Assembly (NCBI RefSeq): GCF_028858725.1
Contig: NC_084763.1
Location: 4,960,001 to 5,024,000, forward strand
DNA: 64,000 bases
Source: Colius striatus
Taxonomy: Eukaryota > Chordata > Aves > Coliiformes > Coliidae
Direction of reading: 5' to 3'
In this document: in pieces, positions 45,603-56,879 of the stretch
Numbering within the stretch: the first letter of the stretch is position 1
How the letters are laid out: every line of letters starts with the position of its first letter
The notes under the pieces: generated by a model
What the model saw: only the letters and a program-made list of their open reading frames with translations
Databases searched by the model: none
What the model was told of the DNA's origin: nothing
Made by a program: the position numbers and the translations under genes

Positions 45603-48600
45603 AAACAAGAATCGTTGCTTTCTGGTGTTTCAAGGCAGACTACACCCTTTGTGCCAACACAGGACGCCTTTTATTAGAGATGATGTTAGCTGGTGAGGGA
45701 TCCCTTCCTGTCCTGTCTCAACCCACAGGCCTTTTGTTATATTTTCTCTTCCCCATCCCACCTCAGGGGAGAAAAAGAGAGGGAGTGCTCACAGTGCTTT
45801 GTTGCCAGCTGGGCTTAAACCATGGGAGCTGATCACCTTCATTCACTTACCTCCAGATAACCCTTCATATTAACCTTTGGTCCTCCTCTCAGAACCTGGA
45901 TCCAGACAGGGACTTTCCTGGCAGGGCCATCTCAGATTTGGTTACCAGAAAAGGTACAGTGTGTGGGTGGCTCTTTCCTGGAGTTCCCCTCACCAAGCTG
46001 AAATGTGAGTCCTCTCCAAGGAGAGCCCTGAGATTCTGTCAGAAACATTCGTTGTGCTCGTAATGTCTGAGCTTTTGCTCTGTGCATCAGGTTTCTTTGC
46101 TGTAAGACAGTAGCTTTTAAAAATAAGGTCAAGTGGGCAAGGATGCAGAAGAGAAGGCTTTAATTACTCATTTCAGTAGAGATATCATATGCATGCTACC
46201 ATTTCAGAGTTCCAAGGAGGGTTAGAAATAAGACAAAAGCCTGAGTGTGGTCTGAGTTGTCTTTTGAGGTGAGCACATGAGGGGTAGGTGGAAGAACAAA
46301 CTTGCCAAGGGAAAGAGAAGAGCAGCATTGGCCAGTCATGTCCGTGCTCCATCAAGAAGATGTGTCAGGACTTTGTTTTGGTGGTCTGGAACAAAGGGCT
46401 TTTTCACTTTTGAGCCTCATTTCTGTGAGAAGTGTCTTTGACTCAGTGACTATCCCACAGGATGGGACTTTGTTGATTCTTCTGGTGGATGTTGCTGCTC
46501 CACGACTGTGAAAAACAAAATCATCCTGGAAGCACCTGACTTGGCATCTCCTCATTGCTAATGCCTGCTCCTTTAGGAATGACTTCTCCATGACTACCAG
46601 TGGCATCTGAATTCATTATTGCTGTGTCACAGTAAGGTGACTGCAGATACAACCAGCACTACATCACTTTGGTGTGGTTTTACCAGCTCTGCAAATTATT
46701 GCCTGTTTCCAGTCTCCACTTTAAAAGCTTCTTTCCTTCTTGGAGCTACAAAGTCCTCTTGAGCTCTCTGTAGGCATTGCCTTAAGCACCTTTTTAATGA
46801 TCATTTTCACTGACCTTATTAAATCAGAGTGGTAGAAGTTGGATGGGACCTCTAGAGATCATCCAGGCCAGACATGGGAGTTGATGAGGTTGCTCTCTGC
46901 CTGTGTTGAAAGAGATATTGGATAAAACTGAAAACCATTAAGAGCTCCTTGAGGAAAATGTGTGACTGTAGATCCCTGCTGGCAGCTTTACACTGGAAAT
47001 ATCCTGGTAAGAGAGGAGCACTGTAGTGCCTGTTGAAATGTCTTTTCCTTCAGACCGAGTGTGCAGAGCTGGGGCTGGGACAGTGGCAGGAGAAGGAAGG
47101 AGAATAGCAATTCCTTGCTGGCTTTCAGACTGAGAGGAGCAGTTTGGGAGGAGGCTGCTGACCCTGATGCTTCTGCACAATTAAAAGCAACGAAGCCATC
47201 TTTCAGACTAAAAGGTAAGGGTGTGATTTGCTTTAGTTAGGTGTGACTGTGGTGGCCTATTGTATGAAAACAAACCAACCAGCTTGTTTTTACCTTTTGA
47301 TCATTCTTTATAATTAATAAAATTCAGCTCCTTTTTCTCCTCATTAGCACAAATGACGAAGGGATTCAGGCTGGCCTTCTGGGGAACCCTGATGTAAAAA
47401 TATGAGTAGAAGAATGAGTCAGCTTTGCTCCACTCAAATGTCTATCCACTGTCTGTCATGCTTCAACAGGTCTGTACCTACCATCATCTGTTGCTTGGAA
47501 ACTCTTGTTCAGCTAAAATGACACCTTTGGTCAACTGACATTTTGAAAAATCTCTGCTTTGCTTTTGTCTGTGTTAATACTATCATCATGTCCTTTCTCA
47601 GCAGCACATTTCAAAGCCTTTCACGCAAAAGAGGAGCAGCGTCATCCATTATTGCTCAGTGCATGGGGGAGTGCTTGTTCCAGGTGACAGAGGAGCAAGC
47701 CACCTAAGTCTGATGACCTCTAGTCCCAGGACCTGGATTCCTGAGCCCATCACTTAAAGATGAGCTCTCCCTTGCACCCAGTTCAGCAAATCCACTGAGA
47801 GCTTTCAGCTTTCAGCTCGGTTGCACATCCAGCACACACACTGAGTCACCATGAGTGTTGCTGGGACGAGTGGAGAATTTATTTGGGCAGAGAAACAGGG
47901 ACAATGTTCACCTGGGGGGAACTCTGGCTGCACCAAGCACCCTCTGCAGGAAAGACACGTGTGGTGTGAAGCAGCTCTGGGTTTCATGTGGAAGAGGGGC
48001 TTTCCACTCACTCCATTGGCAGCAATGCTGCATGGCTGCCCATCAGACCTCTCCTCCTGCCCACAGCCTGTCTGCCCAGAGCTGGAGCAGCCATTCCTCA
48101 ACACCCCTCTTAGCCCCAGACTTCTCTTCCCTCACTATCATCAAGAGCCTATGGCTTGCTCTTTGCTTGCTGGCTGCTGTTTTTGCCAGGCCAGCACAGT
48201 AAATGCTTCCCCTGGTCTGGAATGCAAGATTTCTCAAAAGGTCCCATTTATCAGGTCAAGAGGAAGATAAGTGCCACGTGCTGTCTGGCTGTCTGGCAGG
48301 TTGCTCTCTGCACTTGACTGATAAATAGCTCAGCAATTCACGGTGCCTGTGCCATCAGCGTCACGTCTGTGGGGACAGTGTGCACTGCTGGCTTGAGAGG
48401 GATGTGTTACTGGGTTCTGTGACATCTATGAGACTTTGAAGCACCTGGCACTTTGCAGTTTGTCTCCTCTTCCCCTTCAAAACAGGTAGTGGATGGCTTA
48501 ATCAGTTCTTCCCAAGTGAATTACCCAGTGGCTTGTACGGTTCTGAGCAGTATGAATTCATGGTCTGTCTTGGGCAGGAAGATGCTATCTTACCACAAGT

Positions 48601-48627
48601 AATGTCTTCCACAGCTGTTCTCATTAC
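45603..48627. other. Intergenic, no gene recognised
   Basis: Apart from a 50-bp CR1 tail at 46822-46873, nothing is recognised. Open frames of 139 and 115 codons near 47851-48270 overlap in different frames and look like chance. Confidence 0.55.
46822..46873 (-). mobile_element. CR1 LINE 3'-end remnant
   Basis: Only the last ~50 bp of CR1, diverged: AATCAGAGTGGTAGAAGTTG to ATCATCCAGGCCAGAC. Confidence 0.75.
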
Positions 48628-48818
48628 AGAATCACAGAGTGGTGAGGGTTGGAAGGGCCCTGCAGAGCTCATCCAGCCCAGCCCCCTGTTGATGCAGGTT
48701 CCCATCCATCAGGGGGCACAGAAATGTGTCCAGGTGGGTTTGGAAACCTCCAGAGAAGAAGCCTCCACACCCTCCCTGGGCAGCCTGGGCCAGGGCTCCC
48801 TCACTCTTACAGGGAAGG
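48628..48818 (-). mobile_element. CR1 LINE 3'-end fragment
   Basis: About 190 bp, from AGAATCACAGAGTGGTGAGG to CAGGGCTCCCTCACTCTTAC, the reverse complement of the CR1 end and the last part of ORF2. Confidence 0.9.
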
Positions 48819-49010
48819 AGTACAGTAAATTCTCTGCATTAAAGCAGAAACTTGCTTGTCAGCTTCAGCAAACTGCCAATGCATTCCCAAAATGAACTGT
48901 GATGGATGCATGTGTGCACGAGCATTTCAGTGGGCTGCTTTTTAGTTTCAGTCTTGTAACACAAGAGAGGTGACAAGGAGGTTGAGCTTCCACTCACGTT
49001 CTTGTTTATT

Positions 49011-49063
49011 ATAGAATGGTAAGGCTTGGAAGGGACCTTTAGAGATCATCTAATCCAACCCCC
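49011..49063 (-). mobile_element. CR1 LINE 3'-end remnant
   Basis: About 50 bp: ATAGAATGGTAAGGCTTGGA to CTAATCCAACCCCC. Confidence 0.85.
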
Positions 49064-49312
49064 ATTTAGGGTGGTGAGAACAAAGGCACTACAGTATTTC
49101 TCCATTTCTTATCCAGCCCTTTCTGCTCTTTGCAGCCACACCTGAATGCTGAGCCACGTGCTTTGGTATTGACAGCCTAAGGAAAACTAAGATCTTCCTG
49201 CTGGATGGTTGTTGTCCAACAGAAAGACATACCAGAGGTACCTTCCAGTATGGATTTTCCACTCTTACTTTGCTGCTACATTACTGACTTTTTGCCTCTT
49301 TTAAAGATTACT

Positions 49313-49385
49313 GAATCACAGAGTCACAGAATCTTAAATGTTGGAAGGGGCCTCAAGAGATGATCTAGTCCAACACCCCTGTTAA
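49313..49385 (-). mobile_element. CR1 LINE 3'-end remnant, diverged subfamily
   Basis: GAATCACAGAGTCACAGAAT, then AATGTTGGAAGGGGCCTCAA and TGATCTAGTCCAACACCCCT. The AATGTTGGAAGGGGCC variant differs from the neighbouring copies and marks another CR1 subfamily. Confidence 0.8.
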
Positions 49386-49563
49386 AAGCTAAGCATGGCA
49401 GGAAGAGCTTTCCCTTCCTGTTCCAGGTCTCTGATTAATATCATGTAGATGTACAAGTGGCTACTGGGGCATCCCACTCTTGGCATTCTTCTGTTATCAA
49501 GTGCTAGGATTCCTTGGGTGGCTTCTAAGTTATGACAGGCTGTGTCTATACAGTCTCTGTTTT

Positions 49564-49617
49564 ATCATAGAATGGTAGGGTTGGATGGAACCTTTAGAGA
49601 TCATGCAGTCCAACCCT
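49564..49617 (-). mobile_element. CR1 LINE 3'-end remnant
   Basis: About 54 bp: ATCATAGAATGGTAGGGTTG to CATGCAGTCCAACCC. It lies just past the likely CCR4 poly(A) site, in the same orientation as CCR4. Confidence 0.85.
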
Positions 49618-49714
49618 GAGTTTTGGTACTTTTGGAACAAAGAACACTCACTTCAAAAGACAGACTTTTAACCAAGGTGCTTCAAATTTATCCAACATGT
49701 GCTTGGAAAATCAG

Positions 49715-50457
49715 GGCTTATTTTAAACACTTTTATTCAAAAATATTATAAACATTTTCTAAGTTAATTAGAATACAGAATTGCTGAATTACAGTGATCA
49801 AAGTGATTCAAAGTACCTATAGATACACCTACACATAGTCATACACGGCAACTTGGAGAGAACATGCCTATAACCCAACGTAATGCGTTTGCTTTGAGTC
49901 TTTGTGCACCTAAAGAATACATTTTTGTGTCCTTTTTGTTAATGGCACAGGCTTTATCCTCTCCCCAGGGTGAAACATTTAACAATGGTAGGTACTATTA
50001 ATAGCTTGCTGAGAGTCAGAATGAAGTCAACCGTAGAACAAAAAAAGATGGTAGTAACTATCCTTCTTGAATAAATGAATGTATTTTCCAAGTGCAGGTG
50101 CTGATGAGAAGCAGCTGTGTCTCCTCTGCCCCTCCATACAGGCTGACCTCTGTCTTGGTGCTGGTGAAGAGGAGGCAGCGTGGCACAGTGCTTTGCAGAG
50201 AGCTGAGGCTGCTGTTACACCTGGGCAGTGGTTCGTGACCGCACCGGGTGGAACTTGCCTGTCCATCCACCACGTTCTCACATCTACGACACCTTCTGTA
50301 TAACGTTCATGAAATCTAGGGGCAGAAATCAAAGCTGAAGTAAGTAATTATCTGGCAGTAGCTTATTCTTAAATGCATGTGCATCTGCTTAGCTTTTCCA
50401 AGCTCCTGCTGCTGTCAGTTTGCTCGCTGGAGAGTTCGATGCCTGGTCTGAAACGTC
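49715..50457 (-). other. CCR4: CCR4 3' UTR (inferred)
   Basis: The sequence downstream of the CCR4 stop, read on the - strand, to an AATAAA at 49732-49737 (TTTATT on the + strand). No repeats intrude. The extent is inferred from the first well-placed hexamer only. Confidence 0.5.
49732..49737 (-). terminator. CCR4: Candidate CCR4 poly(A) signal
   Basis: TTTATT on the + strand gives AATAAA on the - strand, about 720 bases past the CCR4 stop codon. Confidence 0.45.
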
Positions 50458-51534
50458 TCACAGAGCATCTTGATCCCCCGTCGACTGTGTGTGGAAGGAG
50501 CTGGTAGATTCGCTGTGGTAAGCCATGTGAACTCCACACCACTTGCAAATATCTCCAGGTAACGGCCAGTTCTTAAACAGCATCTTCAGATACTTCTTGA
50601 ATTTTTCCCCCATGAAGAAGTAGATGACTGGATTGAGGCAACAGTGGAAAAGGCCGAGGATTTCTGTTACCTGGAAAGCGTAATCCAGGTTCCTGCTCAG
50701 CTGGCAGTTGCCAATGATGCCCATAACTTCCAGCAGTTGTAAGAAAATAACAATGTTGTAAGGAGTCCAAAAGAAGAAAAACAGGATCATGACAACAAAG
50801 ATCATCTTCACAGCCTTGTTCTTCTTCTCGTTTCTACACTGAACTAACGTTTTAATGATCATGGAGTAGCAAAACGCCATAATTATAAAAGGGATTAGGA
50901 GCCCTAAAACGTTGATTTCCAAAGTGGCAAAAAGTTTCCAGGTGGTGAAGTTGCCTGTATATCTGAGCTTGCAGGTGGTATAGTTGCGTTCATCAACAGA
51001 TTCTCTGAATACCAGCTCTGGGACTGAGGCCGAAAGAGCCACCAGCCATACAACGAGGCTGGTAATCAAGCCACGGAAGGTGGTCCTTGCTTTCAAGGAA
51101 AACACTGCACGAACAATTGCCAGGTATCTGTCTATGCTCATGAGCATAATGAAGAATATCCCGCTGTAAAACCCCACCAGGTAGATCCACGAGATGATTT
51201 TACACCAGAGAGTTCCAAAAACCCATTGGTCTATTGTGAAATAAGACCAGAACGGCAAGGATAAAACAAAGAGCAAATCTGAGATGGCAAGGTTTAGCAG
51301 GTACACATCAGTCATGCTCTTCAGCCTCTTGTATTTGAAGAGGACCACAATGACCAGAATGTTTCCCATGAGCCCCACCAGGAACACGAGGGTATACAGA
51401 ACAGGTAGGAAGGAGGCTGCAAACCTCCTGACGCTTTCCTTACTGCACGGTCTCGGGCCATAGTCATAACTGTCGTAGTAGTCGTATGCTGTTACATTCT
51501 CAGCTTCAAAGGACTCTGTATTTGAAGAACTCAT
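50458..51534 (-). CDS. CCR4: C-C chemokine receptor type 4 (intact, single coding exon)
   Basis: A class A G-protein-coupled receptor of 358 residues. In mammals CCR4 binds CCL17 and CCL22 and guides Th2, regulatory and skin-homing T cells. Seven membrane segments lie at about residues 44-66, 78-97, 112-133, 155-175, 207-229, 243-265 and 288-306. Visible motifs are DRYLAIV (135-141, end of helix 3), FWTPYN in helix 6 (255-260), NPVIY (301-305, helix 7), the ECL1-ECL2 cysteine pair C111/C188, and the chemokine-receptor pair C30/C277. The N-terminus is rich in acidic residues and tyrosines (Y17, Y19, Y20, Y23, Y25), suited to sulfation, and sequons occur at N13, N184 and N195. [32 protein letters not shown] and the tail S-TQST-D-DAL point to CCR4 rather than CCR8 or CCR5, as does the location beside GLB1. 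The ATG at 51534 is 22 bases after a splice acceptor. No defect is seen. Confidence 0.93.
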   Translation of the reverse strand: MSSSNTESFEAENVTAYDYYDSYDYGPRPCSKESVRRFAASFLPVLYTLVFLVGLMGNILVIVVLFKYKRLKSMTDVYLLNLAISDLLFVLSLPFWSYFTIDQWVFGTLWCKIISWIYLVGFYSGIFFIMLMSIDRYLAIVRAVFSLKARTTFRGLITSLVVWLVALSASVPELVFRESVDERNYTTCKLRYTGNFTTWKLFATLEINVLGLLIPFIIMAFCYSMIIKTLVQCRNEKKNKAVKMIFVVMILFFFFWTPYNIVIFLQLLEVMGIIGNCQLSRNLDYAFQVTEILGLFHCCLNPVIYFFMGEKFKKYLKMLFKNWPLPGDICKWCGVHMAYHSESTSSFHTQSTGDQDAL

Positions 51535-51556
51535 GTTGGTTTTTTTCTCCCAGTTC
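51535..51556 (-). other. CCR4: CCR4 5' UTR portion of coding exon with splice acceptor
   Basis: On the - strand a pyrimidine tract and TTTCTCAG (AG at + 51557-51558) precede 22 bases and the ATG. Mammalian CCR4 likewise has a non-coding first exon and a coding second exon. The first exon is not identified with confidence. Confidence 0.6.
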
Positions 51557-51558
51557 CT

Positions 51559-52177
51559 GAGAAAGAGAGAAGATAAAAATGTCAGTGACTTTCAGCTTGT
51601 GAAGACTGTGTGGTTACCCCACAGACCATGGGTGGCCGGCCATGAGTGACTGGCAGCTCACTGCACTTCTCCGTCCAGATTCTCAAACCCTTGTTTAAGC
51701 ATTGATGGGATGCATGTGCACACGTGCAAAATGTGCTGTCCTCAACCTGTGTGGGCTCAGCCTTTGTGCAACTTGGATGTCCAGCACGCTGTTCAAATGG
51801 CAGAGGGGAAAGCAAAGAGGAAGGAAAGATGCGGACCGCCAATGTCAAAGCAGAGAGGGATCGATCCCGTCTGCAGCAACGCAAAGAGCACAGCCACTGT
51901 TGGTAGCACTGCAGGATTTCACCCACCTTTCCAACCATGCAAACATCCAGACAGTAAGAAAAATGCATCTGACGACTCTTTCTAATGAAGCTACGCTTAC
52001 TGAAAGCTGACCTGAGCTTTCAGCAAGTGCTGCCTTTGGTGGCTAAATGAGTAACAGGAATTTGTCATTCTCCTGTGCACCTTCTTTTCTGATAGAAACT
52101 GAGTTTTAAGTGATGATGCTTCCAGGTAAATAAGTTGGACACAGTGCAAATCACATGGCTGCTGTATTATTGTGTGC
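51559..52177. other. CCR4 upstream / intron sequence
   Basis: Probably the intron between CCR4 exon 1 and the coding exon. Overlapping open frames on both strands (51582-52010) are not protein-like. Confidence 0.5.
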
Positions 52178-52286
52178 CCACCTGGACACGTTCCTGTATG
52201 ACCTGATCTAGGTTGACCTGCTTCTGCAGGGGCATTGGGCTAGATCATCTCTAAAGGTCCCTTCCAACCCCTACCATTCTGTGATT
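52178..52286 (+). mobile_element. CR1 LINE 3'-end fragment
   Basis: CACCTGGACACGTTCCTGTA through CCTTCCAACCCCTACCATTC, ending in the octamer. It is oriented opposite to CCR4. Confidence 0.92.
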
Positions 52287-52614
52287 CACATCGTTCACAG
52301 CAAGTGTTATTGTTTGAAACACACCAGAATTTTTCTAAGCCTGAGTTATATCCTTCCCCTTTGCCTTTATTTTTATGAACAGAAAGCAGAAGAAAAGTGA
52401 ATGTCATTGCTTAATTTCTCTTGTTGCTCCATCACAATGAGCATTGACTGTCATTATCCTGACTCCTGCTATGTGTAGCCCCACTCATGCCACCTCTCCA
52501 GCCTACAGTTCTGATCCATTACACACAGAGAGGAACTTAATCCGAATTACAAGTCACTGGGGCAAAACTGAGAACAATGGGCTAGAGATGACAGCTTTGC
52601 AACTGCACCTTAGA

Positions 52615-52716
52615 CATAGAATCATAGAATGGCAGGGGTTGGAAGGGACCTTTAGAGATCATCCAGTCCAACCCCCCTGCAGAAGTAGGGTCACCTAGAT
52701 CAGGTCACAGAGGAAC
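52615..52716 (-). mobile_element. CR1 LINE 3'-end fragment
   Basis: TAGAATCATAGAATGGCAGG through AGATCAGGTCACAGAGGAAC. It is tail-to-tail with the + copy at 52178-52286. Confidence 0.93.
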
Positions 52717-55032
52717 ACCTGAATCTAATCTAGGTTTAGCATAATATACTGATATATTTCCAACTGAACACACATGCTTACAGAACACACATAAACCCAC
52801 GTCTGCTGATGCAGAAGGAGTTGTTCAAACTGCCTTTAAAACTACCTGAGCAGCACAAGAGGTAAATGAAGAAGCACTCCAGTCACACACGAGACACAAC
52901 TTTTCAGCAGCTGCATTTTGTGAATTTTACCTTTTTCTCTCCTCTTTTTTAATGTTTTCTGAGATGATGTGAAGAAGCTTCTTTGCTCTAAGGATGCAGA
53001 ACCGCTTGCTTCTCACCAGGTAGCTGTGCCAGGGAGGTGCTGCCTACACAGCGATATCCAGCAGCTGCAAAAAGCAGATGTCACTAGGTAGCTGTGTCTC
53101 TTAACGGAAGCTTGGTACTTCCTTGCAGATTGTATCACAAGTGCTTCTCAGTGCTCATCAGAAATAAACTCAGACATCAAATTAACGCTTCTTATAGCGT
53201 GTAAGGAAACACAAGTTTCCACTCACGGTGTCATTGCTGAGTTAAAACAGCTTCATCTTCCCCTGAAATCATTAAAACAGGTATCAATAAGCTGCTGTTA
53301 TTTAACAGAAACCTCATTCTTTCTTCTGGCTTGTAAAATGCATCTTAATCTCAGGAAAAAATAATCAAAGGTTCATCTGTAAGACACAGACAGGAGGAAA
53401 GCACTTGGTAGGTGCGTGGGAGGTGTGTTTCTAGTCCCTATCTGCCAGGTAACTAATTCTGCAAGATATACTATGTAATTGTAGAAGAGAGATGGATAGA
53501 TTTAGTGTAGGGAAGGCTCCTTTTTATTCATTGTTGTTTGTCCTTTCTCACTCCTATTTATCTTGCTAAGAAAAGAAATGAAGGCACGTTAATTCCTGCC
53601 ACCTTTTTGCTCGATGTCTTCTAAGTTTTATCTGCAGCAAATCTACCTCCTACCACTGACACAAGTAGTAAGAGTGGCCAAAACATCAGCGAACAGGTAG
53701 GATGTGCACATGAGTGTGGTGTAAGGGCAGAGGGTGCTGAGGTTTACCGTGGTTCTTGTCACAGCAGAAAGCTCAGCAGCTGCTGCGCGTTTCTCAAAGG
53801 ATGCAGTGGACCCTGTCTGTCCTTTGGGGGATCCTGGGAAGGGAGAAGAGAGCACAGAAGATATATGTGAGTCAAATGTGGGATGGTTTTGAGTCCCATC
53901 AGCAGAACAACTGTGCTAGCAGCTGGCAAGTGCTGTTTTCTCCATGTCCCAGCAAAGGGCAGCCAAGCAGAAGTAAAAGCCATCTCTCAACAGGGGAGGC
54001 TGCTTGCTTGATAGCAGGAGAGACTGAAGAGAAACAATGAAAAACAGAAACAAGAAAGCTCCAGGAGGTGGTAAGGAGGGTAGGAAGAACCTTATATTTA
54101 AGTCCAAGAGAGATGATATGTTCTAGTTCAACGTCTGGTGTTAATGTGCACATAGGTACAGCTTTGTCCAGCTGTGCTATTTGCTGCTCTCCCACGTGCC
54201 TCGGACATTGTTACCCTGCCCCATGACTTATATTTGGCTCAAGTGTTTCTTCCAGAAAGGCTTGATGTGAAGACAGCATGAGATGTGGCATCTATTGGTT
54301 TCACATTTCACCAGGATAAAAAAAGATGAAGGAGAAGTAGCTTCTTGGTCATCTTTTGCAAGCTGCATCCATGGAGATGATTAGATCTGTCACGGGGAGA
54401 CGTTCCTCCAGTGCAGGTTATTGTGCAGATGATGTACATCTTCTTTTCAGTTCACTAGTGGTCCTTTAAATTTGTGAACAGCAGATGAACAGGCAACACT
54501 ATGGTAGCAGTTTCATCAGCTCAGCTCACAGAAACTAGAAGCTGTTCCTCCCGCTGCCCTTCTGTCTGTGCAAGGGCCTCGTTAATCTCTTCTTCAACAT
54601 GTTGCACTAGTTCAGCTCCTCACCCACAATAACAGTGACATGAAAATCTTTCTTCAGCACCTGCATTTCAGGAAAAAAATGGTAGGAATTGTTCTTTTTC
54701 TACTTCTGGCTGTAATGTTTTTGCCACAAACTACACGTTTCTGCATGTTTGTCTTGTCCCATTCATTCAAACGATTTCTTTTCTGTGTCCCCAGTGGTGA
54801 TTTGTCTTGATTTCCAGATGAAGTAGTGAAGAGAATTGAATCCAGATACAATATTTCTTCCACCCTGAAAGAACCTTTCTTGGTTAAGAGATAATTTCCT
54901 ATCATTAGCTACCTTTGGAGGTCTGTTGAGCTGTCTTTAGCTCACATGCCACACTTCAGACATGCTGATCTTTCAGTGATACCATTAGCAGAGTCCAAGT
55001 CTGCAACCTTATGAGTGCCAGTTGAGCACGAT
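52717..55032. other. Intergenic or CCR4 upstream, no gene recognised
   Basis: Mixed unique sequence. A - strand GTGAGT donor-like site (reverse complement of 53221-53226), about 1.7 kb upstream of the CCR4 coding exon, could end a non-coding CCR4 exon 1. No other support is visible. Confidence 0.4.
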
Positions 55033-55707
55033 TCATATGGCACTGGCCCAAAGAGAGGACCTCTCTGGTATATTGCCTTTTGCCCAGTCCTTCTTTGGAA
55101 GGCTTTCAAGCAGGAGATGCTTCCTAAGGAGCTTTTTGTACCTGCTCACTGCGTCGTGTGGAAAGCTGGGCTGCTGCCACAGGAGGAGTGGAGCATTTCC
55201 TCTGCGTTCCCGATGCATTTCAAGCTGCTTCAGCAGATTTGTAAGGAGGCTGAGCAAGAGCATGGCTGCAGAAAGAGGAATGCTCAGCCACAAAAAGAGA
55301 ACGATAGTTGTGGCTACAGACAAGGACAACTTTGGATGTATCAACTCCAAAAAGTGAAGCAGAAGAAGAAAGAAATCTGCCAGTTCATGAAAACCGAGAT
55401 GACAATGAACCCTAAAGTGCTTTCTGATGGCCTGACAATGAAAAGAGTCTCTGGCAGAGCCTGAAAGGAGAACTGCAGAGAAGACAAAGAAAGAAAAAAG
55501 ATATCTCTGAGCAAGTGAGATGATGCAGAAAATGGATGAAATGGTGTTGTGAGTGAAGGTCCTGCAATGGCTCGGAGAGAAAAAAGAGTGAAATGGACTA
55601 AGTACAACTGTAATCTGTAGTAGGGGAGCTCTGAGGTCTCCTTCTAACTTGTCAGCATGTCTTTTCAGCTCCACCTTGGAGAAGAAGAACCTGGCAGAGG
55701 CTAACAA
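55033..55707 (-). other. Unassigned 224-codon open reading frame
   Basis: The longest unexplained open frame in the window. The predicted peptide has hydrophobic stretches around residues 58-80 (FCIISLAQ...FVFSAVLL), 106-121 (ADFFLLLLHFLELIHP) and 124-160 (LSLSVATTIVLFLWLSIPLS and AAMLLLSLLTNLL), and a basic C-terminal part. I recognise no family. The + strand here is purine-rich, so the - strand is pyrimidine-rich and naturally poor in stop codons and rich in Leu, Phe and Ser codons; that alone may explain it. A second - strand frame (55341-55607) overlaps it and is also hydrophobic. It is more likely a chance frame or decayed sequence than a gene. Confidence 0.2.
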
Positions 55708-56879
55708 AAGGGGTGATGGCAGGAGACAGCGAGGTTAAAGGGAAAGGCAGAAGGTATCTCAGTGAGATACAGAGGATGTGGTTGTAAAACTTGCAGGTTG
55801 TCAGGGAAAGGGGAGAAGAAAGAAGTCTTACCTCTGTATCAGATGGTATCAGATATGTGGCACTGACCCAAATAAATCACCAGAGTGCAGAGAAATGGAC
55901 CAGACCTGATTAGCTTGACTAGGAGGAGATAAACCCTGGGAAACAGGGCTGGTGGGGCTCATTAAAACCAACAGAAGGGAACTTAACAAAAGCAAAAAGA
56001 AGAACAACCCAAACAATGAGGTTGCTTCTCACCAAAAAGTGATTTCAGCCACTCCCACCTTTTACAGAAAGTCTTATCCTTACACTTGCCACTTCACAGG
56101 GTGCATAAGCATCTTGCCCAAGGAAGGACTGGAGATGGAGGTTTATCTAACCCAGGTAGCTAGGCTGTCACATGCTCCCTGCTGATACACTAGTGCACTG
56201 GCCATTCCCTCTGACACCAGTGCTGGCCATCAACAGGCCATTCAGAAGTGTTTATTAGAGAAGTCCTCACCCAGAAGAGACTACCTCAGGAGAGAGGCAG
56301 GTGATGGAACTTAAAGCTAGCCAGTATTTTGACTGACCATGTGGATCAGTGCAGGATCCAGGCTGCCAAAGTCACAGCCAGCCAAACCATCACCTTCCCC
56401 AACAAACCATCCTCTCCATCACGCAGCCACCTTCTTGTGTGATCAAGCCTTGTGCAGTTCTTCTCTGGCAATTCAAGCGAATCTGAGTCACACTTTGCAC
56501 ATCTGTAGTTCCCATCCTTGCTCATTAGCAAAGTCTTTGTGCCTCCTGTTCCTTATGCAGTTCCTTTCCTTGTAATTTACAACTTATTCTATGTTTCCTG
56601 TGCATGAATAAAGCTGTAGAAACCCGTCAGAGAGCTACAAAGGAAAAGTTAATGAATTTCCCAGCTTCAGACACCTGTTGTCCCTGGTAATTCACTCAGA
56701 GTTTAACTCAGTCTTTTTGAGTGTATGGATTCCCTTTGGCTAAGATAGCTGTCTGCACTGACAAGCCAAGGTGTGTTTTCCTTGCTCAACACTGTGGAGT
56801 TGCAATTCCCCACATGATTTCTTCTTTCAGCGGCCGAGCTCCTGTGCGTTCTGCTGTTTGTATCCACTGGTGATCCTCT
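55708..56879. other. Intergenic, no gene recognised
   Basis: Unique sequence with only short open frames; no repeat is recognised. Confidence 0.55.

Noticed and set aside
47851-48270. 139-codon + frame with overlapping 115-codon + and 99-codon - frames
   Set aside because: Mutual overlap on both strands indicates GC-rich composition rather than coding.
50458-51534. CCR8 or CCR5 as identity of the receptor
   Set aside because: The conserved tail ending, the [12 protein letters not shown] block and the position next to GLB1 fit CCR4 better, although a phylogeny would be decisive.
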